Source of the DNA: JAWXVD01 sp044425705
GTDB taxonomy: Bacteria; Bacillota; Clostridia; Lachnospirales; Lachnospiraceae
Length of the DNA: 53,795 nucleotides
Direction: 5' to 3'
Assembly (NCBI GenBank): GCA_044425705.1
Contig: JAWXVD010000009.1
Location: 1-53,795, forward strand
Below are positions 16,223 through 25,766 of the stretch, piece by piece (within the stretch, counting starts at the first letter, position 1; each line of letters opens with the position of its first letter). The notes below the pieces were generated by a model. That model saw only the letters and a list, made by a program, of their open reading frames with translations, had not been told where the DNA came from and searched no databases. Made by a program: the position numbers and the translations under genes.

Positions 16223-16613
16223 GCATGTGATACAAGATTTAACAAATGTATATATTGGGGCAAACCTATCTTATGATGAAATGATGAATTTAGATGAAGT
16301 ACCTTTTAAATTAAAAACAATCATCAGCCATTACATGTTACGAGATGTTATGGGAGATACTACAATTGCAAATCATATTTTTTATTTAGAATCTAGTAGC
16401 TTATCATATTTGGTATTTAAGCAAATGAAGGCAAGATTTCGGATGAGTGTTTGGCAAGAAATACAAGTAGGCAAGAAAAAGGCCGGATATGTCTCTAAAG
16501 AATATACCATTGATCAGATTGTAGGAAATGAAGAATTGGCAGCAAAAAAAGATCAAATTATTGTAGAAGAAATGCATCTAACAAAGTTAAGTTTGTTGGG
16601 TGTTTCAATATAA
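16203..16613 (+). CDS. Hypothetical protein coupled to the sigma-like gene, 136 residues
   Basis: ATG 16203 lies inside the end of the sigma-like gene, 9 nt after GGAGAAAG-type sequence; an in-frame GTG at 16191 is the alternative. The product (MRHMDFKHVIQDLTN...) is a soluble alpha/beta protein with no motif I recognise. Features are an N-terminal DFKHVIQDLTNVY segment, TTIANHIFYLES in the middle and a basic KARFRMSVWQEIQ stretch. The tight overlap says that it is made together with the sigma-like protein and probably works with it. It is followed 22 nt later by the M16C peptidase. Confidence 0.6.
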   Translation: MRHMDFKHVIQDLTNVYIGANLSYDEMMNLDEVPFKLKTIISHYMLRDVMGDTTIANHIFYLESSSLSYLVFKQMKARFRMSVWQEIQVGKKKAGYVSKEYTIDQIVGNEELAAKKDQIIVEEMHLTKLSLLGVSI

Positions 16614-16635
16614 ATCAGTGAAAGGAAGAAAGTGC

Positions 16636-19554
16636 ATGAGAATAGAAGAATTAAATGCATATGAAGTGATAGAAAAGAGAGAAATAGCAGATTTACATTC
16701 TGTCAGCTATTTAGTAAAGCACAAAAAAACAGGTGCTAAAATAGCAATGTTAGAAAATGAGGAAGAAAATAAGGTTTTCTATATTGGGTTTCGAACACCA
16801 CCAGCAGAAAGTACAGGTGTGCCACATATTTTAGAGCATACAGTATTATGCGGTTCGAAAGATTTTCCGGTAAAGGATCCCTTTATTGAATTAGCAAAAG
16901 GATCTTTAAATACCTTTTTAAATGCCATGACGTATCCAGATAAAACCTTATACCCTATTGCAAGCTGTAATGAAAAAGATTTTCAAAACTTAATGCATGT
17001 GTATTTGGATGCAGTGTTTTATCCAAATATCTATAAAAATGATATGATGTTCAAGCAAGAAGGCTGGCATTATGAAATGGAAGATGAAGAAGATACATTG
17101 ACCATTAACGGCGTAGTTTATAATGAAATGAAGGGGGCTTTTTCTTCACCAGACGATGTGTTAAATCGTGAAATTATGAATTCACTTTTTCCAGATAATG
17201 CATATGGTGTAGAATCAGGTGGTGATCCTGATGAAATCCCAAATTTAACATATGAGCATTTTTTAGAAGTGCATAGTCAATATTATCATCCATCCAATAG
17301 TTATATTTATTTGTATGGGAACATGGATATGGTTGAGAAATTACAGTTTATTGATGAATTTTATTTGTCAAAGTTTGAAGCACTAGAAATTGATTCTCAT
17401 GTAGTAGACCAAGCACCATTTGCAAAGCCAGTGGAAGTGATTAAACAGTATTCGATAACAGACAATGAACCAGAAGAAGATAATGCCTATCTGAGTTATA
17501 ATATTGTAGCAGGAAAAGGATTAGACAGAGAACATTATATTGCCTTCCAAATTCTTGACTATGTGCTTTGTTCTGCACCAGGAGCAGTATTAAAGCAAGC
17601 ACTTTTAGATGCAGGGGTAGGAAAAGATATTTATAGCTACTATGAAAATGGTATCAAACAACCTTACTTTAGTATTGTGTCGAAAAATGTATCGGTAGAG
17701 AAAAAAGAAGATTTTGTGGCTATCATTGAGAATATGTTAAGCCAATTAGCAACAGATGGATTGGATAAAAAAGCATTGGAAGCTGCTTTGAATTATTATG
17801 AATTCAAATATAGAGAAGGAGATTTTGGTGCCTATCCTTCAGGATTGCTGTATGGCATTCAGATGTTAGATAGCTGGCTTTATGATGAGAAACAGCCATT
17901 TATTCATATAGAAGCAAATGCCACATTTGGCAGCTTGCGTGAGAAGATTCAAACAGATTATTATGAAAAATTAATGACAGAATATTTGTTAGGAACTAAC
18001 CATAAATCAGTTGTTGTGGTAGAACCTGTTCGTAATCTGAATGTAGAAAAAGAATTGCAATTAAAGGAAAAATTGCAGGCATATAAAGCATCTTTATCGA
18101 AAGAAGAAATAAAAAAAATTGTAGAAGATACAGCAGCTTTAGAAGCATTCCAAGAGGAAGAAGAGGATCCAGAAGTAGCCTTATGTATTCCCGTGTTGGG
18201 ACGAGAGGACTTGAAAACTGAAGTAGATGATTTTGTGATAGAAGAACATAAAGTAGGCAATACAGTTTCTTTGTATCATAATATTTTTACCAATGGAATT
18301 GGCTATATTAGATTGTTGTTTGATGTGAAGCAAGTACCAGAGGAATTGTTCGGATATTTAGGAATTTTTAAAGCAGTACTTGGTTATGTAGACACAAAAC
18401 ATTACGGATATGCGGATTTATTCAATGAAATTAACATACAGACAGGCGGTATTGTACCAGTCATCAATGCCTATACAAATTCTAAGGATTTGCAAGATTG
18501 CAAGGTCACATTCGAAATGAAGGCAAAGGTTTTAGAGGATAAATTACCGCAGGCCTTCTCATTGTTGAAAGAAATTATGCTATATTCTGATATGGATAAT
18601 AGCAAAAGATTATATGAAATTATTTCGGAATTAAAATCTAGAATGGAGGCTACAGCAGTTAGCGCAGGTCACCAATTAGCAGTTGGAAGGGCAACTTCTT
18701 ATTTTTCTAGGACAGCAGCAATTTCAGAACAGATTAGTGGAGTGCCATGTTTGCAGTTGGTAAAGAAAATAGAAGCTAATTTTGAACAAGAAGGTCCTAT
18801 TCTAATTGAAAAATTACAGAGTCTAGTAGGTTATATTTTCAGAGAAGAAAATTTGATTTTAGATTATATTGGCAGTGAAGAATCCTATCAAGAATTTGAA
18901 GGTTTGGCAAGAGACTTAAAGAGAGAATTGATTGTCACACCGTTAGAAACAAAACCATTTATCATACCTGTAACAAAGAAAAATGAAGGATTTCTCTCAG
19001 CATCTCAAGTCCAGTATGTTTGTAGAGCAGGGGATTTTATCAAAAAAGGATTATCATACACAGGAGCCTTACGTGTACTGAAAGTGATTATGGGATATGA
19101 ATATTTGTGGCAAAATGTGAGAGTTAAGGGTGGAGCCTATGGTTGTATGAGTGGATTCTCAAAGAGTGGTGAAAGTTATTTTGTTTCCTATCGTGACCCT
19201 AACTTGAAAAAAACCATAGACGTATATGAAAAAGCAGCAGAATTTGTGGCTAATTTTCAAGGAGACGAGAGAAGTGTTACCCAATACATTATCGGAGCGA
19301 TTAGTGAATTAGATGCACCGTTAACACCTAGCACTAAGGGTATGAGAGCTTTAAGTGCGTATATGACGAATATAGAATTAGAAGATTTACAAAGAGAGCG
19401 AGATCAGGTATTAGCAACCGATGTGGATGTCATTCGTGGATTGGCATCATATATCAAAGCGTTTATATCGGATGATTGCCTCTGTGTAGTTGGAAATGAA
19501 GAGAAGATAAAAGAAGAGCAAGAGCTATTTGATAGCTTGCAAAATTTGATATAG
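16636..19554 (+). CDS. M16C zinc peptidase (presequence-protease/insulinase family)
   Basis: A 972-residue clamshell metallopeptidase that degrades peptides enclosed in its chamber. The inverted zinc motif HILEH is at residues 64-68 (HIS64, GLU67, HIS68) in PPAESTGVPHILEHTVLCGS. The distal glutamate is likely in the NEMKGAFSSPDD segment about 90 residues on. The C-terminal half carries the M16C-associated domain and the RVKGGAYGCMSGF motif. There is no signal peptide, so it is cytoplasmic. ATG 16636 is chosen because AAGGAAGAAAG lies before it; an upstream in-frame ATG at 16600 overlaps the previous gene. Length matches bacterial members. Confidence 0.93.
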   Translation: MRIEELNAYEVIEKREIADLHSVSYLVKHKKTGAKIAMLENEEENKVFYIGFRTPPAESTGVPHILEHTVLCGSKDFPVKDPFIELAKGSLNTFLNAMTYPDKTLYPIASCNEKDFQNLMHVYLDAVFYPNIYKNDMMFKQEGWHYEMEDEEDTLTINGVVYNEMKGAFSSPDDVLNREIMNSLFPDNAYGVESGGDPDEIPNLTYEHFLEVHSQYYHPSNSYIYLYGNMDMVEKLQFIDEFYLSKFEALEIDSHVVDQAPFAKPVEVIKQYSITDNEPEEDNAYLSYNIVAGKGLDREHYIAFQILDYVLCSAPGAVLKQALLDAGVGKDIYSYYENGIKQPYFSIVSKNVSVEKKEDFVAIIENMLSQLATDGLDKKALEAALNYYEFKYREGDFGAYPSGLLYGIQMLDSWLYDEKQPFIHIEANATFGSLREKIQTDYYEKLMTEYLLGTNHKSVVVVEPVRNLNVEKELQLKEKLQAYKASLSKEEIKKIVEDTAALEAFQEEEEDPEVALCIPVLGREDLKTEVDDFVIEEHKVGNTVSLYHNIFTNGIGYIRLLFDVKQVPEELFGYLGIFKAVLGYVDTKHYGYADLFNEINIQTGGIVPVINAYTNSKDLQDCKVTFEMKAKVLEDKLPQAFSLLKEIMLYSDMDNSKRLYEIISELKSRMEATAVSAGHQLAVGRATSYFSRTAAISEQISGVPCLQLVKKIEANFEQEGPILIEKLQSLVGYIFREENLILDYIGSEESYQEFEGLARDLKRELIVTPLETKPFIIPVTKKNEGFLSASQVQYVCRAGDFIKKGLSYTGALRVLKVIMGYEYLWQNVRVKGGAYGCMSGFSKSGESYFVSYRDPNLKKTIDVYEKAAEFVANFQGDERSVTQYIIGAISELDAPLTPSTKGMRALSAYMTNIELEDLQRERDQVLATDVDVIRGLASYIKAFISDDCLCVVGNEEKIKEEQELFDSLQNLI

Positions 19555-19585
19555 GAGCCATAGATAAGAAAGGGATAAGCATAGA

Positions 19586-20488
19586 ATGGATAAAGCGTAT
19601 AAAGCAGGATTTGCAACATTGATAGGGAGACCAAATGTAGGGAAATCCACATTGATGAACTGTTTGATTGGTCAGAAGATCGCAATTACATCGAATAAAC
19701 CACAAACCACAAGAAACAAAATTCAAACAGTATATACTAGTGATCAAGGGCAAATTGTGTTTTTAGATACACCAGGGATTCACAAGGCGAAAAATAAATT
19801 AGGAAGTTACATGGTGAATGTGGCTGAGAGAACATTATCGGAAGTAGATGTGATTCTTTGGTTAGTAGAGCCATCTACCTTTATTGGTGCCGGTGAAAAA
19901 CATATTATTGAGCAACTAAAACGCAGCAAGACACCAGTGATTTTAGTTATCAATAAAACAGATACAGTAAAAAGAGAAGATGTGTTAAGATTTATAGATG
20001 CCTATCGCAAAGAATTAGACTTTGCAGAAATTGTACCAGTGTCAGCTTTAAAGGCAGATAACACAGACACATTGATTTCTTGCATTATGAAATACCTTCC
20101 TTATGGTATGCCATTTTATGATGAAGATACCATTACAGATCAACCAGAAAGACAGATTGTAGCGGAATTGATTCGAGAAAAAGTACTTCGCTGTATCGAT
20201 GAAGAAATTCCCCATGGTGTTGCAGTGGCTGTGGATAGCATGAAATATAAGAAGAATATTTGCCATATTGATGCCACTATTTGTTGTGAAAGAGATAGCC
20301 ATAAAGGTATTATCATCGGTAAACAAGGAAGTATGTTAAAGAAAATTGGTACCCAGGCCAGGCCTGAAATAGAGTATATGATTGAATCAAAAGTGAATTT
20401 ACAGCTTTGGGTGAAAGTAAAAAAAGATTGGAGAGACAGTGATTTTCTGATGAAGAATTTTGGATATAATCCAAAAGAAACAGAATAA
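19586..20488 (+). CDS. era: GTPase Era
   Basis: A 300-residue GTPase that binds 16S rRNA and assists 30S assembly. The G motifs are GRPNVGKST (residue about 14 onward), DTPGIHK and NKTD, with VSALKAD as G5. The C-terminal KH domain includes IIIGKQGSMLKKIG. Length is standard. It begins the era-yqzL-recO run typical of Firmicutes. AGAAAGGGATAAGC precedes ATG 19586. Confidence 0.97.
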   Translation: MDKAYKAGFATLIGRPNVGKSTLMNCLIGQKIAITSNKPQTTRNKIQTVYTSDQGQIVFLDTPGIHKAKNKLGSYMVNVAERTLSEVDVILWLVEPSTFIGAGEKHIIEQLKRSKTPVILVINKTDTVKREDVLRFIDAYRKELDFAEIVPVSALKADNTDTLISCIMKYLPYGMPFYDEDTITDQPERQIVAELIREKVLRCIDEEIPHGVAVAVDSMKYKKNICHIDATICCERDSHKGIIIGKQGSMLKKIGTQARPEIEYMIESKVNLQLWVKVKKDWRDSDFLMKNFGYNPKETE

Positions 20489-20625
20489 AAAAAGGCAAAA
20501 AAGCAAAACCTATCAGTAATGATTTAGATGAAAATAAAGATTTCATTGAGGTGTTAAAAAGAAATTATTTTACAGTGATACACAAAGAAAGTGTGACACA
20601 ACATGAAACTGATAGGGGGCTTAAG

Positions 20626-20799
20626 ATGAACGAAGAAAATTACTGGAATACATTTTTAAATACTGGAAAGGTAGAAGATTATCTGAAAAGTAAAAGCAGT
20701 TATTCGCAGAAGAGTGAGGGAGTGGGAGATAAACCTAATGCAGGAGCTGGTGACAATAACAGGAATGATATTAAAGACAGTACCTATCGGGGAATATGA
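20626..20799 (+). CDS. YqzL-like small protein between era and recO
   Basis: A 57-residue protein starting at ATG 20626 with GGGGG 8 nt upstream. Its N-terminus has the NYWNTFLNTGKVEDYL pattern seen in YqzL-type proteins (W..F..TG...YL), and its position between era and recO agrees. The C-terminal half is low-complexity and polar (KSEGVGDKPNAGAGD). It overlaps recO by 62 nt, so the polar tail may exist mainly because it is read through the recO start region. Function is unknown. Confidence 0.65.
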   Translation: MNEENYWNTFLNTGKVEDYLKSKSSYSQKSEGVGDKPNAGAGDNNRNDIKDSTYRGI

Positions 20800-21394
20800 T
20801 AGGCGTCTTGTCATCTTGACAAAAGAAAGAGGAAAAATAACTGCATTTGCCAAAGGTGCAAGAAGGCAAAATTCTAGACTATTGGCTACCACTAACTATT
20901 TTTGTTTTGGAGAGTTTAAATTATATCAAGGAAGAAATTCTTATACCCTTATGGAGGCAAATATCTCTAATTATTTTGAAGAATTGCGAATAGATTTTGA
21001 AAGTGCATATTATGGTATGTACTTTATGGAAGTAATGGATTATTATACCAGAGAAAACAATGATGAAAAAGAAATGTTGAAATTATTATATCAATCACTT
21101 CGAGCATTATTAGCACCAGGATTATCACATATTTTGGTGCGTTACATATTTGAAATAAAAGCAATGGTAATTAATGGTGAATTCCCAGGGATTCCAATGA
21201 ATATGGAGTTAGAAGAGGATACGAAATATACCATTAACTATATTGTTAACAGTGAAATAAGCAAGTTATTCACTTTTCGCGTGGCAGATGTGGTGTTGTC
21301 ACAGTTGAAATCGATAGCTGATCGATACCGAAGAATGATGATTGACTATGAATTAAAAAGTTTAGAAATACTGGAAAGTTTAATTTCTAGTTGA
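20738..21394 (+). CDS. recO: DNA repair protein RecO
   Basis: A 218-residue protein of the RecFOR pathway that loads RecA on SSB-coated single-stranded DNA and anneals strands. The N-terminal OB fold is recognisable: TGMILKTVPIGEYDRRLVILTKERGKI and AKGARRQNSRL. The middle is helical. I see no CxxC zinc motif, which many RecO proteins carry. It is slightly shorter than the usual 240-250 residues. ATG 20738 (MQELVTITG) is preferred over ATG 20714, with GGGAG upstream. The start lies within the yqzL-like gene in another frame. Confidence 0.9.
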   Translation: MQELVTITGMILKTVPIGEYDRRLVILTKERGKITAFAKGARRQNSRLLATTNYFCFGEFKLYQGRNSYTLMEANISNYFEELRIDFESAYYGMYFMEVMDYYTRENNDEKEMLKLLYQSLRALLAPGLSHILVRYIFEIKAMVINGEFPGIPMNMELEEDTKYTINYIVNSEISKLFTFRVADVVLSQLKSIADRYRRMMIDYELKSLEILESLISS

Positions 21395-21446
21395 AAAGGT
21401 TCAAAATCTTAGATATAATGAAGTGTCGTAGATTGAAAGGGCTATA

Positions 21447-21481
21447 AGTTGCCAGACGGAGGGAAAGGGTTGGTTATTAGT
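21447..21481 (+). repeat. R1 leader repeat, partial copy
   Basis: AAGTTGCCAGACGGAGGGAAAGGG is followed by TTGGTTATTAGT and then the ATG of the lipoprotein gene. It corresponds to the second half of R1: the stem end plus the ribosome binding site. Confidence 0.65.
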
Positions 21482-22066
21482 ATGAAAAGAATTATAGGAA
21501 TGTTAGTTACATTCATATTAAGTATGCAATTATTGGCTTGTGGAAGTGAAGAAGTAATCATTGAATCATGTATACAGATAAATAAAGATGGCTCTATCAC
21601 AGCAACATTGATAGAGAGTTTTGAAGAAACATATTATGATTTTGATGAATTGTGTCAAATGAATGAAAGTGAAGTGGCAGCCTTTAATCGCACAAATGGT
21701 GAAGATAGTATTTTAATTGATGAAGCGGTTTTTGAAAATGGACAGGTGACACTTACAATGACATATGATAGTAGTGATACATATTCGGCATATAATGAAG
21801 TTGAACTGTTTGTGGGAACTATAGCAGAGGCTTACCATGCTAGTTATGATTTGGAAGTGACATTATATAATACAGCAGGAGATGAAGAGATTGGAAGAAA
21901 TGAAATATTAGAAATGAGCTCTAAAAATATTGTGATTATTGAAGAAATGTATCCCGTGTATACAACAGGAAATATTTTATATCATAGCCAGGATGCAAGT
22001 GTTGGAAGTAACAAGAAATTTGCTACAATATCAAGTGAAGAAATAACTTATATTGTATTCAAATAG
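21482..22066 (+). CDS. Small lipoprotein, 194 residues
   Basis: ATG 21482 opens a lipoprotein signal peptide MKRIIGMLVTFILSMQLLAC with lipobox LLAC; Cys20 would be lipidated and the protein anchored outside the membrane. The mature part is acidic with a CIQINKDGSITATLIESFEE start, typical of small substrate-free sensory or stress lipoproteins of Lachnospiraceae. No enzyme motif is seen. Translation starting at the earlier ATG 21449 would read into the repeat (PDGGKG), so it is not the start. It is preceded by recO and followed by R2. Confidence 0.75.
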   Translation: MKRIIGMLVTFILSMQLLACGSEEVIIESCIQINKDGSITATLIESFEETYYDFDELCQMNESEVAAFNRTNGEDSILIDEAVFENGQVTLTMTYDSSDTYSAYNEVELFVGTIAEAYHASYDLEVTLYNTAGDEEIGRNEILEMSSKNIVIIEEMYPVYTTGNILYHSQDASVGSNKKFATISSEEITYIVFK

Positions 22067-22110
22067 CGTCTGTGATTTTACCCTTGCAAGCAAGTGGAAT
22101 CATTGGACTG
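22066..22110 (+). repeat. R2 hairpin repeat, copy 1
   Basis: GTGATTTTAC (22072-22081) pairs fully with GTGGAATCAT (22094-22103) if G-U pairs are allowed, enclosing CCTTGCAAGCAA. The 41041 copy has the Watson-Crick version of the same stem. Pairing kept through G-U suggests that RNA structure matters. Confidence 0.7.
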
Positions 22111-22206
22111 AAAATAAGAGGAAAAAGATAATGTGAAAAGGAAAAATTCACTTAGGCAATAATAGGTATCATGCAATGTTGTCGATCTTGAAAGAAAGGG
22201 AGGTTT

Positions 22207-23601
22207 ATGAAAATGGAAAAAACAATGGAAAAAATTGTAGCATTAGCGAAATCAAGAGGGTTTGTATATCCTGGCTCTGAAATATATGGAGGACTTGCAA
22301 ATACTTGGGATTATGGAAATCTTGGAGTGGAATTAAAGAATAATGTAAAAAAAGCATGGTGGCAAAAGTTTGTTATGGAAAATCAATACAATGTAGGTGT
22401 TGACTGTGCCATTTTAATGAATCCACAAACATGGGTAGCTTCAGGACATTTAGGTGGATTTTCAGATCCATTAATGGACTGTAAAGAATGTCATGAACGT
22501 TTTCGTGCAGATAAAATTATTGAAGATTTTGCTGCAGAACATGGAATGGAATTAGAAGGAGGTCTTGATGGTTGGTCACAAGAAAAGATGAAATCATTTA
22601 TTGATGATAATAATGTGCCATGTCCAACTTGTGGAAAACATAATTTTACAGATATTCGTCAATTTAACTTAATGTTTAAAACATTCCAAGGTGTTACTGA
22701 AGATGCAAAAAATACTGTTTATTTAAGACCTGAAACAGCACAAGGTATCTTTGTAAACTTTAAAAATGTACAAAGAACATCTCGTAAAAAAATTCCTTTT
22801 GGTATTGGACAAATTGGAAAATCTTTCCGTAACGAGATCACACCAGGTAACTTTACTTTTAGAACAAGAGAATTTGAACAGATGGAATTAGAATTTTTCT
22901 GTGAACCAGACACAGATTTAGAATGGTTTGCATATTGGAAACAATTCTGTATCGATTGGCTTCAAACATTAGGTATCAAAGAAGATGAAATGCGAGTAAG
23001 AGATCATGATGCAGAAGAATTGTCATTCTACTCAAAAGCAACAACTGATATTGAATTTATGTTCCCATTTGGCTGGGGTGAATTATGGGGAATTGCTGAT
23101 AGAACAGATTACGATTTGACACAACATCAAAATGTTTCTGGTCAAGATATGAGCTATTTCGATGATCAAAAAGCAATGAAATATGTGCCATATGTTATCG
23201 AACCATCACTTGGAGCCGACCGTGTAGTATTAGCATTCTTATGTGCAGCATATGATGAAGAAGAAATTGGAGAGGGCGATGTAAGAACAGTAATGCATTT
23301 CCATCCTGCACTAGCCCCAGTAAAAATTGGTGTGCTTCCACTTTCTAAAAAATTAAATGAAGGTGCAGAAAAAATCTTTGCCCAGTTAAGTAAAAAATAC
23401 AATTGTGAATTTGATGATAGAGGAAATATTGGAAAGAGATATCGTCGCCAAGATGAAATTGGTACTCCATTCTGTATTACTTATGATTTTGAATCAGAAA
23501 ATGATGAAGCAGTTACAGTTCGTTTCCGTGACACAATGCTTCAAGAGAGAATTAAAATTGCTGATTTAGATACATATTTTGCAGATAAATTCACATTTTA
23601 A
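22207..23601 (+). CDS. glyS: Glycyl-tRNA synthetase, single-chain dimeric type
   Basis: A 464-residue class II synthetase (the alpha2 type, not the split GlyQ/GlyS) that charges tRNA-Gly. Class II motifs are visible: motif 1 region with GGLANTWDYGNLG, motif 2 IPFGIGQIGKSFRNEITPGNFTFRTREFEQMELE, and motif 3 EPSLGADRVVLAFL. Cys pairs CKECHERF and CPTCGKHNF form the zinc-binding insertion. AAAGGGAGG precedes ATG 22207. Codon choice is more biased than in the neighbours, as expected for a highly expressed gene. No T-box leader is visible in the 140 nt upstream. Confidence 0.97.
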   Translation: MKMEKTMEKIVALAKSRGFVYPGSEIYGGLANTWDYGNLGVELKNNVKKAWWQKFVMENQYNVGVDCAILMNPQTWVASGHLGGFSDPLMDCKECHERFRADKIIEDFAAEHGMELEGGLDGWSQEKMKSFIDDNNVPCPTCGKHNFTDIRQFNLMFKTFQGVTEDAKNTVYLRPETAQGIFVNFKNVQRTSRKKIPFGIGQIGKSFRNEITPGNFTFRTREFEQMELEFFCEPDTDLEWFAYWKQFCIDWLQTLGIKEDEMRVRDHDAEELSFYSKATTDIEFMFPFGWGELWGIADRTDYDLTQHQNVSGQDMSYFDDQKAMKYVPYVIEPSLGADRVVLAFLCAAYDEEEIGEGDVRTVMHFHPALAPVKIGVLPLSKKLNEGAEKIFAQLSKKYNCEFDDRGNIGKRYRRQDEIGTPFCITYDFESENDEAVTVRFRDTMLQERIKIADLDTYFADKFTF

Positions 23602-23677
23602 GTAGATAAGGGTGAACTGTAACCGAATATGTGGTTATAATACAAAAAGATAAAAGCATTGAGTGATGAGGATACAA

Positions 23678-24613
23678 ATGAATACACAATATTTACAGTA
23701 TGCAATTGAAGTGCATAAGGCTGGTTCCATTACTAAAGCAGCACAAAACTTATATATGGCACAGCCGAATTTAAGTAAGGCCATAAAAGAATTAGAAGAA
23801 ATGTTGGGATATGAAATTTTTGAACGTAGATCCAAGGGGATGAAAGCTAGTCCTAAAGGAGAGATATTCCTCAAATATGCTAAAAATATTGTTCGTGAAT
23901 TAGAAATTGTCACTCAAATTTCTAAGGAATTTGACAAGGATGTTTTGAAATTTAGAATCTCAATGCCTAGGGGAAGCTATATTGCTCATGGAGTGGCGAA
24001 TTTTTTAAGTACTCTAGACCAATCAATGGGCATGGATATTTCTATATTAGAAACAAATTCCCTAGAGACTATAGAAAAAGTAGTAGAAGGGCAGTATCAG
24101 TTAGGGATTATTCGATATCAAGCAAGTCAAGAATCATATTGGTTTGAATATTTAAAAAGCAATGGGTTAAGCTATGAAATGCTTTGGGAATTTGAATATA
24201 TGGTTGTTTTAGGTAAAAATCATCCTCTTGCAGAGTACGACACAATTAGAGAAGAAGATTTGAATCAATATATCGAAGTTTCTCATGGAGATACGGAAGT
24301 TCCTTATATAGGAAAGAAAAGAACAAATAATTTGAGAAAAGAGGCTGATAAGAAAATCTATGTATATGAAAGAGGATCACAATTTGATTTGTTAACAAAA
24401 GTTCCTAATACATTTATGTGGGTTTCTGCAATTCCAGAGTCTTATTTACGTCAATTTAACTTGGTGACTAGAAGTTGCAAAGTAGATGATAATCAATATA
24501 AAGATGTTTTAATATATAAAGAGGGATATGAATTTACGAATTTAGATAGAATTTTTAAAAGGAAAGTATTAGAATCAAAACTGGAAGTAGCTGGAAATCT
24601 TGCCGAAAAATAG
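23678..24613 (+). CDS. LysR-family transcription regulator
   Basis: A 311-residue regulator. The N-terminal winged helix-turn-helix spans residues 1-60 (YLQYAIEVHKAGSITKAAQNLYMAQPNLSKAIKELE, then FERRSKGMKASPKG). The remainder is a periplasmic-binding-like effector domain, here intracellular. ATG 23678 has ATGAGGA 6 nt upstream; GTG 23663 and ATG 23666 are in-frame alternatives. It is followed by a terminator and the FNT channel gene in the same direction. Control of that gene, or of glyS upstream, cannot be shown from the sequence. Confidence 0.88.
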   Translation: MNTQYLQYAIEVHKAGSITKAAQNLYMAQPNLSKAIKELEEMLGYEIFERRSKGMKASPKGEIFLKYAKNIVRELEIVTQISKEFDKDVLKFRISMPRGSYIAHGVANFLSTLDQSMGMDISILETNSLETIEKVVEGQYQLGIIRYQASQESYWFEYLKSNGLSYEMLWEFEYMVVLGKNHPLAEYDTIREEDLNQYIEVSHGDTEVPYIGKKRTNNLRKEADKKIYVYERGSQFDLLTKVPNTFMWVSAIPESYLRQFNLVTRSCKVDDNQYKDVLIYKEGYEFTNLDRIFKRKVLESKLEVAGNLAEK

Positions 24614-24681
24614 GATTTTTTAACATATAATTCATTGCTTCCAGTTAAAGTGACCTGATATTTGGTAGTAGACGATAAAGG

Positions 24682-24720
24682 ATATAGGCATATATAAAAT
24701 TATATGCCTATATTCTTTAT
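24682..24720 (+). terminator. Terminator after the LysR gene
   Basis: A perfect 13-bp stem ATATAGGCATATA/TATATGCCTATAT (24682-24694/24701-24713) is followed by TCTTTATTTA. It is a good intrinsic terminator, though the T tract is interrupted. Confidence 0.75.
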
Positions 24721-24770
24721 TTATATTTAACAGACTTTTCGCAATTTGGTAAAATATCTCAGTGGGTATA

Positions 24771-24860
24771 GGTTGAAAAAGGAATTTTCAACGAGTAATT
24801 TGTCGCTTAAGAAGACCAAATTGCTAAACTGTGAGACCGTGATGGTTACGGAGAGTAAAT
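24771..24860 (+). repeat. R1 modular leader repeat, diverged full copy
   Basis: GGTTGAAAA...TTTTCAAC is followed by TAATTTGTCGCTTAAG, CCAAATTGC and GTGAGACCGTGATGG. The modules are in the same order as at 14673 and 29297. It forms the leader of the FNT gene, which has its own GAGGAG further on. Confidence 0.6.
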
Positions 24861-24877
24861 TTCGAGGAGAATTAGGT

Positions 24878-25741
24878 ATGGAAAACAAGGTAGTACAAAT
24901 TGAACAGCAGGTAAAATCACCAAAGGCGATTGTTGAGTATTATATACATGTGGGAGAAGAAAAAGCAGTAATCCCATTTGCAAAGCTAGTATTGTTAGCA
25001 GTTATGGCAGGTGCATGTATTGCACTTGGAGCATCTAGTGCAGCAGTAGCATCTCATAGTATAGAAAATGCAGGTGTTGCTAAATTGGTAGCAGGTTCAG
25101 TGTTCCCAGTGGGGCTTATGATGATTATTTTATTTGGTTTGGAATTGTTTACAAGTGGAACATTAATGATTATGGGAGCAGCTGATAAAAAATATTCTTG
25201 GTTAAAAGTAGTAAAAACATTAGTAATCATATATGTTAGCAATATGATTGGTGCTGTTTTGATTGCACTTATGCTAAATACTGCAGGTCAATTTGATTTT
25301 AATAGTGCTCATTTAGGTGCATACACAATCAAAGTTGCAGTAGGTAAAGTACATCTTGACTTCTTTACAGCATTTATTTCAGGTATTCTTTGTAATATTT
25401 TAGTATGTGGTGCAGTTTTACTTGCAGCAACAGCAAAAGATGTAGTTGGTAAATTATTTGCTATTTTCTTCCCGATTCTCGCATTTATAATTGGCGGATT
25501 TGAGCATTGCGTTGCGAATATGTATTATATTCCAGCAGGAATCATCGCATCTAAGAATCCAGAATATGCAACATTAGTAGAAGAAATTTACGGATACGGT
25601 GCAGAAGCACTGGCAGATTTAACATGGAGTCATTTCTTTATACATAATTTAATTCCAGTTACCTTAGGAAATATTATTGGTGGTGGCGTTTGTATAGGAC
25701 TTGCATTATATTATGCATTTGTAAAAGATGCAAAAAAATAA
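24878..25741 (+). CDS. Formate/nitrite transporter (FNT) family channel
   Basis: A 287-residue protein with six membrane segments, a pentameric channel family that passes formate, nitrite or hydrosulfide. Family marks are ASSAAVASHS, FGLELFTSGTL (pore helix region), AKDVVGKLFAIFFPILAFIIGGFEHCVANMYYIPAG with the central histidine, and NLIPVTLGNIIGGG. ATG 24878 with GAGGAG at 24864-24869 is clearly the start; a longer frame from 24746 reads through repeat R1. In an anaerobe without respiratory neighbours here, formate is the most plausible substrate, but no pyruvate formate-lyase gene is beside it. Confidence 0.88.
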   Translation: MENKVVQIEQQVKSPKAIVEYYIHVGEEKAVIPFAKLVLLAVMAGACIALGASSAAVASHSIENAGVAKLVAGSVFPVGLMMIILFGLELFTSGTLMIMGAADKKYSWLKVVKTLVIIYVSNMIGAVLIALMLNTAGQFDFNSAHLGAYTIKVAVGKVHLDFFTAFISGILCNILVCGAVLLAATAKDVVGKLFAIFFPILAFIIGGFEHCVANMYYIPAGIIASKNPEYATLVEEIYGYGAEALADLTWSHFFIHNLIPVTLGNIIGGGVCIGLALYYAFVKDAKK

Positions 25742-25766
25742 CATGGCATAAATTGTAATAAAAGTA

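Noticed and set aside
22067..22206. T-box riboswitch before glyS
   Set aside because: Only 140 nt are available, and the conserved T-box sequence (TGGNACCGCG type) is absent.
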